DNA of 64,000 nt from Caulobacter sp. NIBR2454 (lineage in GTDB: Bacteria; Pseudomonadota; Alphaproteobacteria; Caulobacterales; Caulobacteraceae): contig NZ_CP114871.1 of NCBI RefSeq assembly GCF_027474405.1, forward strand, positions 186,001-250,000. Direction: 5' to 3'. The notes beneath the pieces were generated by a model, which saw only the letters and a list, made by a program, of their open reading frames with translations, had not been told where the DNA came from and made no database searches. Made by a program: the position numbers and the translations under genes. Positions 37,879 through 45,450 of this stretch are shown one piece after another. Every line of letters begins with the position of its first letter. Positions within the stretch are counted from its first letter, which is position 1.

Positions 37879-40800
37879 ATGCTTTCGATGAAGCGGCTCG
37901 CCTGTGGCGCGGCCCTTGGCGTGCTTGCCGCCGCCTCGGCTTCGGCCGTCTATGCTCAAGAAACCACCGGCGCTGTGCGCGGCCAGATCACCGACGCCGC
38001 GGGCGCCGGCATCGCTGGCGCCACCGTTGTGATCACCTACGGCCCGACGGGCCAGGCGGTCACCACCATGACCAACGACAACGGCTTCTACACCGTGCGC
38101 GGCCTGCGCGTCGGCGGTCCGTACGCCGTAAAGGCGACCTCGCCGTCGGGTGAGAGCATCGAGCGTAACCTGGGTTCCGTTTCTCTGGGCGATCCGACCG
38201 ACGCGTCGCTCAGCTTCGAAGACCAAGGCGCTGTTTCCGAGCTGGTGATCACCGCTTCGGCCGGCCAGCCTTCGCAAGGTGTCGGCAGCAACTTCACCGC
38301 CGCCGACATCTCCAGCCTGCCGTCGATCAATCGCGATCTGAAGGACGTGGTTCGCCTCGACCCCTTCGCGACGCTGGATCCGACCAACCAGGACGCCCTG
38401 TCCTTCGCCGGCACCAACACCCGCTTCAACCAGATCACGGTCGACGGCATCCGTCAGAACGATGACTTTGGTCTGAACAACAACGGCTACCCGACCCAGC
38501 GCTCGCCGATCTCCACCGAGGCGATCGCCGGCATGCAGGTGTCGATCGCGCCTTATTCGATCGTCAACAACGGCTTCCTGGGCGGCTCGATCAACGCCGT
38601 GACCAAGTCCGGCTCCAACGAGTTCCATGGCGCCCTCTACGGCGACATCACCAAGGACAGCCTGCGCGGCGACAAGTACACCTACTATGACACCCGCACC
38701 GGCAGCCCGACCCGCGGCAGCCGCGTCGAGCAAGACGTCACGGCGAACTTCGAAGAGAAGACCTGGGGCGCCAACCTCGGCGGTCCGATCATCAAGGATC
38801 GCCTCTACTTCTTCGGCTCGTACGAAAAATATGAAGGTACCTTCAACCTCGACGAAGGTCCGACCGGTTCGGGCCGCGGCTCGACCATCCCCCGAATCAC
38901 TGAAGCCGCGCTGAACACGTTCCAAGCCGCCACCAAGGCTCGCTACAACGTCGATCCGGGCAACTGGGTCAATTCGGTCCCGCCGATCGAAGACGAGAAG
39001 TGGCTCGGCAAGCTCGACTGGGACATCAACGAAGATCACCGCCTGACCTTCACCTACCAGAACACCCAATCTGCTTCGCTCAACGGTTCGGTCAGCGATC
39101 TGTTCGCCAGCGGCAGCTCCACCACCCAGCCCCGCATCGGCCTTTCGACCTACCAGTACATCAAGGACGAAGAGCTTGAGAACTTTACCGCCCAGCTGAA
39201 CTCGCGCTGGTCGGACAACTTCTCCACGGAACTGCGCGTGGGCAAGAAGGAGACGACGACCAACCGCCGCACCTTCGGCCCCGAAGGCGTGGGTGAAATC
39301 ACCGTCACCGTCGCGGACCTGCCGGGCGTTCAAGCCGGTTCGGGCACGCCGCAGATTCGCTTCGGCACCGAGCTCAACAGCCAGCCGAACTTCCTGAACA
39401 CCAAGACTGATACGGCCGAGCTGCGCGCCCGCTACACCTACGGCGACCATGACTTCCTCGTCGGCGGCCGTATCGAGCGTCAGGACATCCTGAACATCTT
39501 CGGCCGCAACTACCTGCCGAGCTACAGCTTCGCCAGCTACGCCGACTTCCTGGCCGGCCGTGCGGCGACCGTCTCGCTGATCACCGCTGTCGAGCCCACC
39601 GGCGGCACCGTTCCGTCCACCGCCGGCACCGCCGAGCGCAACGCCGCCGCGGGCGAGTACTATCTGAACTCGGTCTATGCCGAAGACACCTACCAGATCA
39701 CCGACAACCTCAGCCTGCTGGCTGGCGTTCGTTACGACTGGTACGTCCAGGACGACCGCGCGGACCTGAACACCAACTTCGTCTCGCGCAACGGCTTCGC
39801 CAACAACGGCAACCTCGACGGCAAGAGCATCCTGCTGCCGCGCGTCTTCGCCAAGTGGACCCCCACCAGCGACATCGACGTCGGCGTCGGCTTTGGCCGG
39901 TTCTCGTCGCAAGGCCTGGGCGTGTGGCTGTTGAACCCGATCGGCAACAGCGGCGTGGTTCAGACCAACGCCGTCTGCCCGGCGGGCCCCTACACCCTGA
40001 CCAGCCTCAGCTCGGTGCCGGCCGGCTGCTTGTCCACCCCGGGCAACGGCAACACCAACTCCCTGTCGCCCTCGCTGAATATCCCGTCGGCCTGGAAGAC
40101 CACCCTGACCGCCGGCTACAACTTCGATGTCGAGCGTTTCGGCATGGGTAGCGACTGGCGCGTCCAGGTGGACCTGATCCACCAGAAGAACCAAGACAGC
40201 CTGTTCTGGTTCGACCTGCGCGCCGAGCCGCACGTCCTGGGCGTGGCTCCGGACGGTCGCCCGGTCTACCAGCGCACCACCAACGGCACGATCGGCGCCA
40301 ACGTGTTCGACATGATGCTTGGCAACAAGCGTGATGGCGGCGGCACCGACTCGGCGGCAGTCTCGCTGCGCAAGCGCTGGAATGACGGTTGGCTGGAAGG
40401 TCTGGAGGCCATGGCTTCCTACACCTACACCGAAGCCAAGGACCGCAATCCGATGACCAGCTCGATCGCTGACTCGAGCTACACCCGCTTTGCGACCTCC
40501 GACGCCCAGAACCCCAAGCTGGCGACCTCCGACTACGAGATCCGCCACAAGGGTCTGCTGCATGTCAGCTATCGTCGCGCCTTCTTCGGCGACAACATGA
40601 CGATGATCGACCTGATCGCTCAACGTCGTTCGGGCCTGCCGTTCAGCTACACCTTCGCCTCGGCCTCCAACAGCCGAGCCGAGCCGGAGTTCGGCAACTA
40701 CGTGTCGACCTATTCGGGCCGTCAGGCGCAGTCGAACCAACTGCTCTACGTGCCGGCTACGGACTCTTCGGGCAATGTCACGGCGACCAGCGATCCGAAG

Positions 40801-41265
40801 ATCACCTACGCCGCCGGTTTCGACGTGGCCAACTTCAACTCGTTCCTGAAGAACACCGGCCTGATCAAGTACGCCGGCCAAATCGCTCCGCGTAACGGTT
40901 TCCGTCAGCCGAGCGTCACGACCATGGACATCAACTTCCAGCAGGAAATTCCGGCGTTCTTCCCGAGCGGCGCCAAGCTCCTGGGCTTCGTGACGATCGA
41001 GAACTTCGGCAACCTGCTGAACAGCAAGTGGGGCGTGCTCGAGCAGTACGACTTCTATCGCGGCGTGCCGGTGGTGAACCCCACCTGCGCTGGCGCCGGC
41101 GGCTCGTGCGCTGGTCAGGCCCGCTACACCTACAGCGATCTGCAGACCGCCGTGGGCGTCAATCCGGCCGCTGGCGTCGCCAACCGCGACCAGCCGGTGC
41201 GCCCGTTCGGCATCACCAACGCTTCGCTGTGGCAGATCAAGGTTGGTCTGAAGTACCAGTTCTAA
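37879..41265 (+). CDS. Oar-like TonB-dependent receptor with carboxypeptidase-regulatory-like domain
   Basis: 1128 residues. Signal peptide (ends SAVYAQ, about residue 26). A CarboxypepD_reg-like beta-sandwich follows (ETTGAVRGQITDAAGAGIAGATVVITY, about 28-115). The plug domain (ITVDGIRQNDDFGLNNNG, SIAPYSIVNNGFLGGSINAVTKSG) leads into the 22-strand barrel, ending in KVGLKYQF with terminal Phe. Size and domain order match Myxococcus Oar and related receptors for large substrates such as peptides or glycans. Codon use is strongly biased to C-ending codons, suggesting high expression. GAGGGGATAA provides the ribosome site. Confidence 0.94.
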   Translation: MLSMKRLACGAALGVLAAASASAVYAQETTGAVRGQITDAAGAGIAGATVVITYGPTGQAVTTMTNDNGFYTVRGLRVGGPYAVKATSPSGESIERNLGSVSLGDPTDASLSFEDQGAVSELVITASAGQPSQGVGSNFTAADISSLPSINRDLKDVVRLDPFATLDPTNQDALSFAGTNTRFNQITVDGIRQNDDFGLNNNGYPTQRSPISTEAIAGMQVSIAPYSIVNNGFLGGSINAVTKSGSNEFHGALYGDITKDSLRGDKYTYYDTRTGSPTRGSRVEQDVTANFEEKTWGANLGGPIIKDRLYFFGSYEKYEGTFNLDEGPTGSGRGSTIPRITEAALNTFQAATKARYNVDPGNWVNSVPPIEDEKWLGKLDWDINEDHRLTFTYQNTQSASLNGSVSDLFASGSSTTQPRIGLSTYQYIKDEELENFTAQLNSRWSDNFSTELRVGKKETTTNRRTFGPEGVGEITVTVADLPGVQAGSGTPQIRFGTELNSQPNFLNTKTDTAELRARYTYGDHDFLVGGRIERQDILNIFGRNYLPSYSFASYADFLAGRAATVSLITAVEPTGGTVPSTAGTAERNAAAGEYYLNSVYAEDTYQITDNLSLLAGVRYDWYVQDDRADLNTNFVSRNGFANNGNLDGKSILLPRVFAKWTPTSDIDVGVGFGRFSSQGLGVWLLNPIGNSGVVQTNAVCPAGPYTLTSLSSVPAGCLSTPGNGNTNSLSPSLNIPSAWKTTLTAGYNFDVERFGMGSDWRVQVDLIHQKNQDSLFWFDLRAEPHVLGVAPDGRPVYQRTTNGTIGANVFDMMLGNKRDGGGTDSAAVSLRKRWNDGWLEGLEAMASYTYTEAKDRNPMTSSIADSSYTRFATSDAQNPKLATSDYEIRHKGLLHVSYRRAFFGDNMTMIDLIAQRRSGLPFSYTFASASNSRAEPEFGNYVSTYSGRQAQSNQLLYVPATDSSGNVTATSDPKITYAAGFDVANFNSFLKNTGLIKYAGQIAPRNGFRQPSVTTMDINFQQEIPAFFPSGAKLLGFVTIENFGNLLNSKWGVLEQYDFYRGVPVVNPTCAGAGGSCAGQARYTYSDLQTAVGVNPAAGVANRDQPVRPFGITNASLWQIKVGLKYQF

Positions 41266-41289
41266 GATCCTTCGGATCGAAGACACGGG

Positions 41290-41320
41290 AAAGGGCGGCG
41301 CTTGCGCCGCCCTTTTTCTT
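41290..41320 (+). terminator. Intrinsic terminator of the Oar-like receptor gene
   Basis: An 11-bp perfect stem (AAAGGGCGGCG with CGCCGCCCTTT), a 4-base loop and a TTCTT tail, 25 bases after the stop. Confidence 0.93.
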
Positions 41321-41367
41321 ATGCACGCCATTGACGTGACGTTCCTCATCCCCCACCTGCGCGCACC

Positions 41368-42366
41368 ATGATGACCCTGACCATCCCCGCCGAATGGGCT
41401 CCGCACCGCGCCATGTGGCTCGGTTTCCCCAGCCACGCCGACCTGTGGGAGGAGGACCTCGCTCCCGCCCAGGCCGAGGTGGCCGCCCTGGCCCGCGCCC
41501 TGGCTGGTCCGGGGGGCGAGCGCGTGCGCCTCATGGTCTGTGGCGACGCGGCCGAGGCCGCCGCTCGCGAACTGCTGGGCGACGTGGCGAGCGTCGAGAT
41601 CGTGCGCGGTCTGTTCGGCGACATCTGGCTGCGCGACACGGGCCCGATCTTCCGCTCGGACGGCGTGGCGGCCGGCTTTGGCTTCAACGGTTGGGGCGGC
41701 AAGTATTCGCTGGAGCATGATGGCGACGTGGCGGCCCAGATCGCCGCCGCTGCTGGTGCGCCGCTGCTCGCCAACGACTTCATCCTCGAAGGCGGCTCGG
41801 TCGATCATGACGGCTACGGCACCGTCCTGACAACGCGTCAGTGCCTGCTCAACCCCAACCGCAATCCAGGCTGGACGCAAGAAGCCGCCGAGGCGGCGCT
41901 GGCCCAGTCCATGGGCGCGCGCAAGGTCCTGTGGCTGGGCGACGGCCTGGAGAACGACCACACCGACGGTCACATCGACAACCTGGCCCGCTTCGTCGGC
42001 CCGGGCATGGTCGCCTGCCCAGTGGCGGTGGGCGCCGACGACCCCAACGCCGAAATCTACAATGAGACGGCGCGCCTCCTGGGCGCCATGACCGACGCGC
42101 GTGGCAGCCCCCTGCAGGTCATGCGCATTCCCTCGCCCGGGCGCATTACCGACGAGGACGGCGAGATCGTTCCGGCCTCGCACATGAATTTCCTGATCGC
42201 CAACAAGGCGGTGATCGTCCCCACCTATGGCGAGGCGGGGGCCGCCTTCGCCGTGGAGGCGCTGGAGACTCTGTTCCCTGAGCGCCAAGTCATCGGCCTG
42301 CCGTCGAACGCCATCCTGACGGGCGGCGGATCCTTCCATTGCATTAGCCAGCAGGAGCCCGCCTGA
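41368..42366 (+). CDS. aguA: Agmatine deiminase
   Basis: 332 residues (ATG at 41368, or 41371 one codon later). It hydrolyses agmatine to N-carbamoylputrescine and ammonia. The PPAD fold shows FGDIWLRDTGPIF, FILEGGSVDHDG, ENDHTDGHIDN with the catalytic His/Asp, and GGGSFHCISQQ with the nucleophile Cys325. It is followed two bases after its stop by the gene for the next enzyme, so the pair makes putrescine from agmatine. No arginine decarboxylase is in the window. Confidence 0.96.
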   Translation: MMTLTIPAEWAPHRAMWLGFPSHADLWEEDLAPAQAEVAALARALAGPGGERVRLMVCGDAAEAAARELLGDVASVEIVRGLFGDIWLRDTGPIFRSDGVAAGFGFNGWGGKYSLEHDGDVAAQIAAAAGAPLLANDFILEGGSVDHDGYGTVLTTRQCLLNPNRNPGWTQEAAEAALAQSMGARKVLWLGDGLENDHTDGHIDNLARFVGPGMVACPVAVGADDPNAEIYNETARLLGAMTDARGSPLQVMRIPSPGRITDEDGEIVPASHMNFLIANKAVIVPTYGEAGAAFAVEALETLFPERQVIGLPSNAILTGGGSFHCISQQEPA

Positions 42367-42368
42367 CC

Positions 42369-43244
42369 ATGGCCCGCACGATCAGCGTCGCCGCCATCCA
42401 GACCAGCTACGGCATGGACCTGGCGGCCAATATCGAAAAGACCAAGGCCTTCATTCGTGAGGCCGCCGCCAAGGGCGCGCAGGTGATCCTGCCGTCCGAG
42501 TTGTTCCAGGGGCCGTACTTCTGCGTCGCCCAGGAGGAACGCTGGTTCAACGAGGCGCACCCCTGGCGCACCCACCCCTGCGTGGTCGCGCTGCAACCCC
42601 TGGCCGCTGAGCTGGGCGTGGTGATCCCTGTCTCGATCTTCGAGCGCGAGGGGCCGCACTATTTCAACAGCCTGGTGATGATCAACGCCGACGGCTCGCT
42701 GATGGGCGTCTATCGCAAGAGCCATATCCCGGACGGCCCAGGCTATATGGAGAAGTACTACTTCCGCCCTGGCGACACCGGCTTCAAGGTCTGGGACACG
42801 CGTTTTGGCCGTATAGGCGTCGGCATCTGCTGGGACCAGTGGTACCCGGAAACCGCCCGCGCCATGGCCCTGATGGGCGCCGAGGTGCTGCTCTATCCCA
42901 CCGCCATCGGCAGCGAGCCGCATGACGACACCCTGGACACCGCCCTGCCCTGGCGGCGCGCCATGCAGGGGCACGCCGTATCCAACGTCATCCCGGTGAT
43001 CGGCGCCAACCGCACGGGCTTTGAGCCCTGGGACGGATATCCGGGCGGCGGCCAGCGGTTCTACGGCTCGTCCTTCATCGCCAACCATCGCGGGGACCTG
43101 GTCGCCGAGTTCGGGCGGGACGAGGAAGGGGTACTGGTGGCGGAGTTCGATCTGGACTTCCTGACCACCCATCGGGCGGCCTGGGGCTTCTTCCGCGATC
43201 GCCGCACTGATCTCTACGGCTCGCTGTATCAGCCGCGGCCGTGA
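42369..43244 (+). CDS. aguB: N-carbamoylputrescine amidase
   Basis: 291 residues of the nitrilase superfamily. The catalytic triad is visible: Glu44 (LPSELFQGPYFC), Lys117 (YRKSHIPDGPGY) and Cys154 (GVGICWDQWYPE). FRPGDTGFKVWDTRFGRIGV and PTAIGSEPHD are typical of the AguB group. It releases putrescine, carbon dioxide and ammonia from N-carbamoylputrescine. It is coupled to aguA upstream and overlaps the GTG of a GNAT gene downstream by four bases, so the three form one operon. Confidence 0.96.
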   Translation: MARTISVAAIQTSYGMDLAANIEKTKAFIREAAAKGAQVILPSELFQGPYFCVAQEERWFNEAHPWRTHPCVVALQPLAAELGVVIPVSIFEREGPHYFNSLVMINADGSLMGVYRKSHIPDGPGYMEKYYFRPGDTGFKVWDTRFGRIGVGICWDQWYPETARAMALMGAEVLLYPTAIGSEPHDDTLDTALPWRRAMQGHAVSNVIPVIGANRTGFEPWDGYPGGGQRFYGSSFIANHRGDLVAEFGRDEEGVLVAEFDLDFLTTHRAAWGFFRDRRTDLYGSLYQPRP

Positions 43245-43771
43245 TCGAGACCGAACGCCTGATCCTGCGGCCTTGGCGGGGCGCCGACCGCGCGCCCTTC
43301 GCGGCCCTGTGCGCCGACCCTGAAGTCATGGCCCATTTCCCTGCGACCCTGAGCCGCGAGGAAAGCGACGCGGTGGTCGATCGGTTGGCCGATCACCAGG
43401 CGCTTCACGGCTTTTGTTTCTTCGCGCTGGAGCGCAAGGAAGACGGCGCCTTCCTGGGCTTTACCGGGCTGATGACTCTTAAGCCTGAGAATCCCCTGCA
43501 GCCGGGGGTCGAGATCGGATGGCGGCTGGCCCGCCAGGCGTGGGGCGCGGGCTATGCGTCCGAAGCAGCCAGGGCAGCCATCGAGCATGGCTTTGAGGTT
43601 CTCGGCCTGGCCGAAATCGTGTCGTTCACCGCCACCGAGAACCTGCGCTCCCAAGCGGTGATGGAGCGCATCGGTATGACCCGTCGGGCGGAGCTGGACT
43701 TCGACCATCCCGCTGTTCCGGAAGGTCATCGCTTGCGTCCGCACGTGGTCTATACGACAAGGCCGCGCTAG
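43241..43771 (+). CDS. GNAT N-acetyltransferase
   Basis: 176 residues from a GTG that overlaps the aguB stop (GTGA). RimJ-like features: IETERLILRPWRGADRAPF at the start, PGVEIGWRLARQAWGAGYASEAA at the acetyl-CoA site, and ENLRSQAVMERIGM. Being translationally coupled to putrescine synthesis, it might acetylate a polyamine, but the RimJ-type subgroup more often modifies protein N-termini, so this is speculation. A TGCGGCG-ACG-CGCCGCA hairpin (43778-43794) follows the stop and may end the operon. Confidence 0.88.
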   Translation: MIETERLILRPWRGADRAPFAALCADPEVMAHFPATLSREESDAVVDRLADHQALHGFCFFALERKEDGAFLGFTGLMTLKPENPLQPGVEIGWRLARQAWGAGYASEAARAAIEHGFEVLGLAEIVSFTATENLRSQAVMERIGMTRRAELDFDHPAVPEGHRLRPHVVYTTRPR

Positions 43772-43884
43772 ACCGATTGCGGCGACGCGCCGCATTGGTC
43801 CCGCCGATCTTCTGCGCCAAATGCTCCCAGCCGGGGCGGGCCTCATCCCATATCGTTGCGCTTGCGACGAAGAACAGGCGATCC

Positions 43885-44565
43885 ATGGACATGGCTGGTG
43901 AAGGGCGCTCGGCGCGCCGCTGGGTGATCCCTACGGCGATGGTAGTGACCGTCCTGCTGGGCGGCGCCGCCGCCGCGACCGTCCAGACCCGAGCTTTCAA
44001 ACCCCTTCGCCAGGCTCTGGCCGCGGTGACCGCGCCACAGGCGGCGGTCGAGCCGCGCTATGCCGTCCGCTGGGTGGGCGCTGATCTGGACGGCGATGGC
44101 GCCGCGGACGTGACCAATCCCACTGGCCAGGCGCCTCGCGCCCACGATGTGTTCGGCGACGGCGCTTTTGGCGCGTCTCGCGATGGCGGCTCGCGCGATC
44201 ACGAGGGCGTTGATTATCTGGGCGAGGCCGGCCAGCCTGTCCGCGCTCCAGTCTCGGGCTATGTCACCAAGATCGGCTATGCCTATCCGGGCGCCCAGGA
44301 CCTGCAATTTGTTGAGATCACCAATCCCGCCATCGGATACGCGGCGCGGGTGTTCTACATCGAGCCGGGGGTCGAGCTTGGCCAGGCGATCCGAATGGGC
44401 CAGCCCGTGGGCGTGATGACGAGCCTTCAGCGCCGCTACCCGGGGATCAGCGATCACGTCCATCTGGAGATGATCAAGGCCGGCGAACGTGTGGACGCCA
44501 CCCGTCTGATCACCGCTCGCCGCGTGCGCCTGCCCGACGAACCGGTACTCGCCGCCGCCGAGTAA
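43885..44565 (+). CDS. M23-family peptidase (LytM) with membrane anchor and DxDGDGxxD loop
   Basis: 226 residues from the ATG at 43885. One N-terminal membrane helix (VIPTAMVVTVLLGGAAAATV) is followed by a periplasmic domain. An acidic loop GADLDGDGAADV (about residues 69-80) matches the EF-hand/dockerin-type calcium loop DxDxDG. The M23 zinc site is complete: HEGVD (HxxxD) and HVHLE (HxH). It is therefore expected to be an active peptidoglycan endopeptidase, unlike the EnvC-like protein at 26768. The TAA stop abuts the convergent phosphatase stop. Confidence 0.87.
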   Translation: MDMAGEGRSARRWVIPTAMVVTVLLGGAAAATVQTRAFKPLRQALAAVTAPQAAVEPRYAVRWVGADLDGDGAADVTNPTGQAPRAHDVFGDGAFGASRDGGSRDHEGVDYLGEAGQPVRAPVSGYVTKIGYAYPGAQDLQFVEITNPAIGYAARVFYIEPGVELGQAIRMGQPVGVMTSLQRRYPGISDHVHLEMIKAGERVDATRLITARRVRLPDEPVLAAAE

Positions 44566-45321
44566 CTAGCGCCGCAAGGCCGCCAGTTCGCTACGCGCGG
44601 CCTCCATATCGGTCCGAAACCGCGGATCGTTGTGCAGTCGCGCCACAAGGGCGGCGCCGAGAAGCCGTCCAGCCTCGACATCGGTGGGATAGTGGACGCC
44701 GCAAACGACGCGGCTGTCGCCGATCTCGCGTCCGCGTCTGAGGATTTCGCTCTGACGTTCCGGCGCCAGCTCGGCCAGAACCAGAGCCCAGGCCCAGCCG
44801 ATCAGGGCGTGACCCGACGGGTAGGAACCGTTGGTTTCGATCCACGTCTCGCGCGGCACGCAGATGGGCCGGTTGTCGCCTATGGGCGGCCGAGGGCGCT
44901 GGTACTGGCTCTTGGCGTGTTCATAAAGCGGACCGGCGTCGCCCACGATACGCAGCATTAGATTGGCCAGGGTGGGCGTGGTCTGCGGTCCAATGGGTGA
45001 GCCGATGACCTCCGAAAAGCTTTTCCAGGCCTCCACCCCTGAAAGATCGGCGTCCGCCACCGCCTGATCCCAGCGCGGGGCGCCAGCCAGCTTGCGGGTT
45101 TCCAGATAGGCGGCGCGATCGGCGCGGCCCGCCGGACTGCTGGGCGAGGGTGGAGCAGGCAGGATGATCAGCCCCTCGGGAGCGGTCCCTGCCGCCAAAT
45201 AGCCGGCGGGCGGATCGGTCCAGGTCGAGCTGTCGCCCGTCACGCGCCAGGTGGGCTCAACCGGCGTCGCGCAGCCGGCGAGGCAGATAACGGTGAGAAC
45301 GAGGGCGGCTTTGAGCTTCAT
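44566..45321 (-). CDS. PAP2-type acid phosphatase lipoprotein
   Basis: 251 residues from the ATG at 45321. A lipobox LAGC at about residues 14-17 predicts a lipid-anchored periplasmic protein. The three PAP2 motifs are present: KSQYQRPRPP, GSYPSGHA, and SRVVCGVHYPTDVEAG. This order and spacing fit class A non-specific acid phosphatases (PhoN-like), which release phosphate from many organic esters. Natural role probably phosphate scavenging. The gene is divergent from the zinc-receptor gene across 129 bases. Confidence 0.92.
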   Translation of the reverse strand: MKLKAALVLTVICLAGCATPVEPTWRVTGDSSTWTDPPAGYLAAGTAPEGLIILPAPPSPSSPAGRADRAAYLETRKLAGAPRWDQAVADADLSGVEAWKSFSEVIGSPIGPQTTPTLANLMLRIVGDAGPLYEHAKSQYQRPRPPIGDNRPICVPRETWIETNGSYPSGHALIGWAWALVLAELAPERQSEILRRGREIGDSRVVCGVHYPTDVEAGRLLGAALVARLHNDPRFRTDMEAARSELAALRR

Positions 45322-45367
45322 GTGACGCGTCCGTAGGCAGGGGCGGCGGTTGAAGCGGCCTAGCGCG

Positions 45368-45397
45368 CGATCGTCAAGCAAAGCTGCTTGACGATCG
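45368..45397. repeat. Perfect 13-bp inverted repeat between divergent genes
   Basis: CGATCGTCAAGCA and TGCTTGACGATCG flank a 4-base AAGC spacer. It lies between the divergent starts of the phosphatase and receptor genes, so it is not a terminator for either. It abuts the Zur-type site at 45399-45419. It may be a second operator or a DNA cruciform. Confidence 0.7.
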
Positions 45398-45398
45398 G

Positions 45399-45419
45399 AT
45401 ATGTTATTTCATAACAGAT
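45399..45419 (+). promoter_or_regulatory. Zur-type operator upstream of the zinc receptor
   Basis: TGTTAT-TTC-ATAACA is a perfect 6-3-6 inverted repeat (45402-45416) flanked by matching AT on both sides. It resembles the AT-rich Zur sites known in alphaproteobacteria. It lies 32 bases before the receptor ATG at 45451. The receptor's His-rich loop supports zinc control. Confidence 0.7.
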
Positions 45420-45450
45420 GGTTCTCTCAGTATCAGTCAGGTCCCTGCAC

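Noticed and set aside
37813..42339. A 1508-codon open frame antisense to the Oar-like receptor and aguA
   Set aside because: It crosses two well-supported genes in a frame left open by their C-ending codon bias, and its translation is low-complexity Val/Gly/Arg with no family resemblance.
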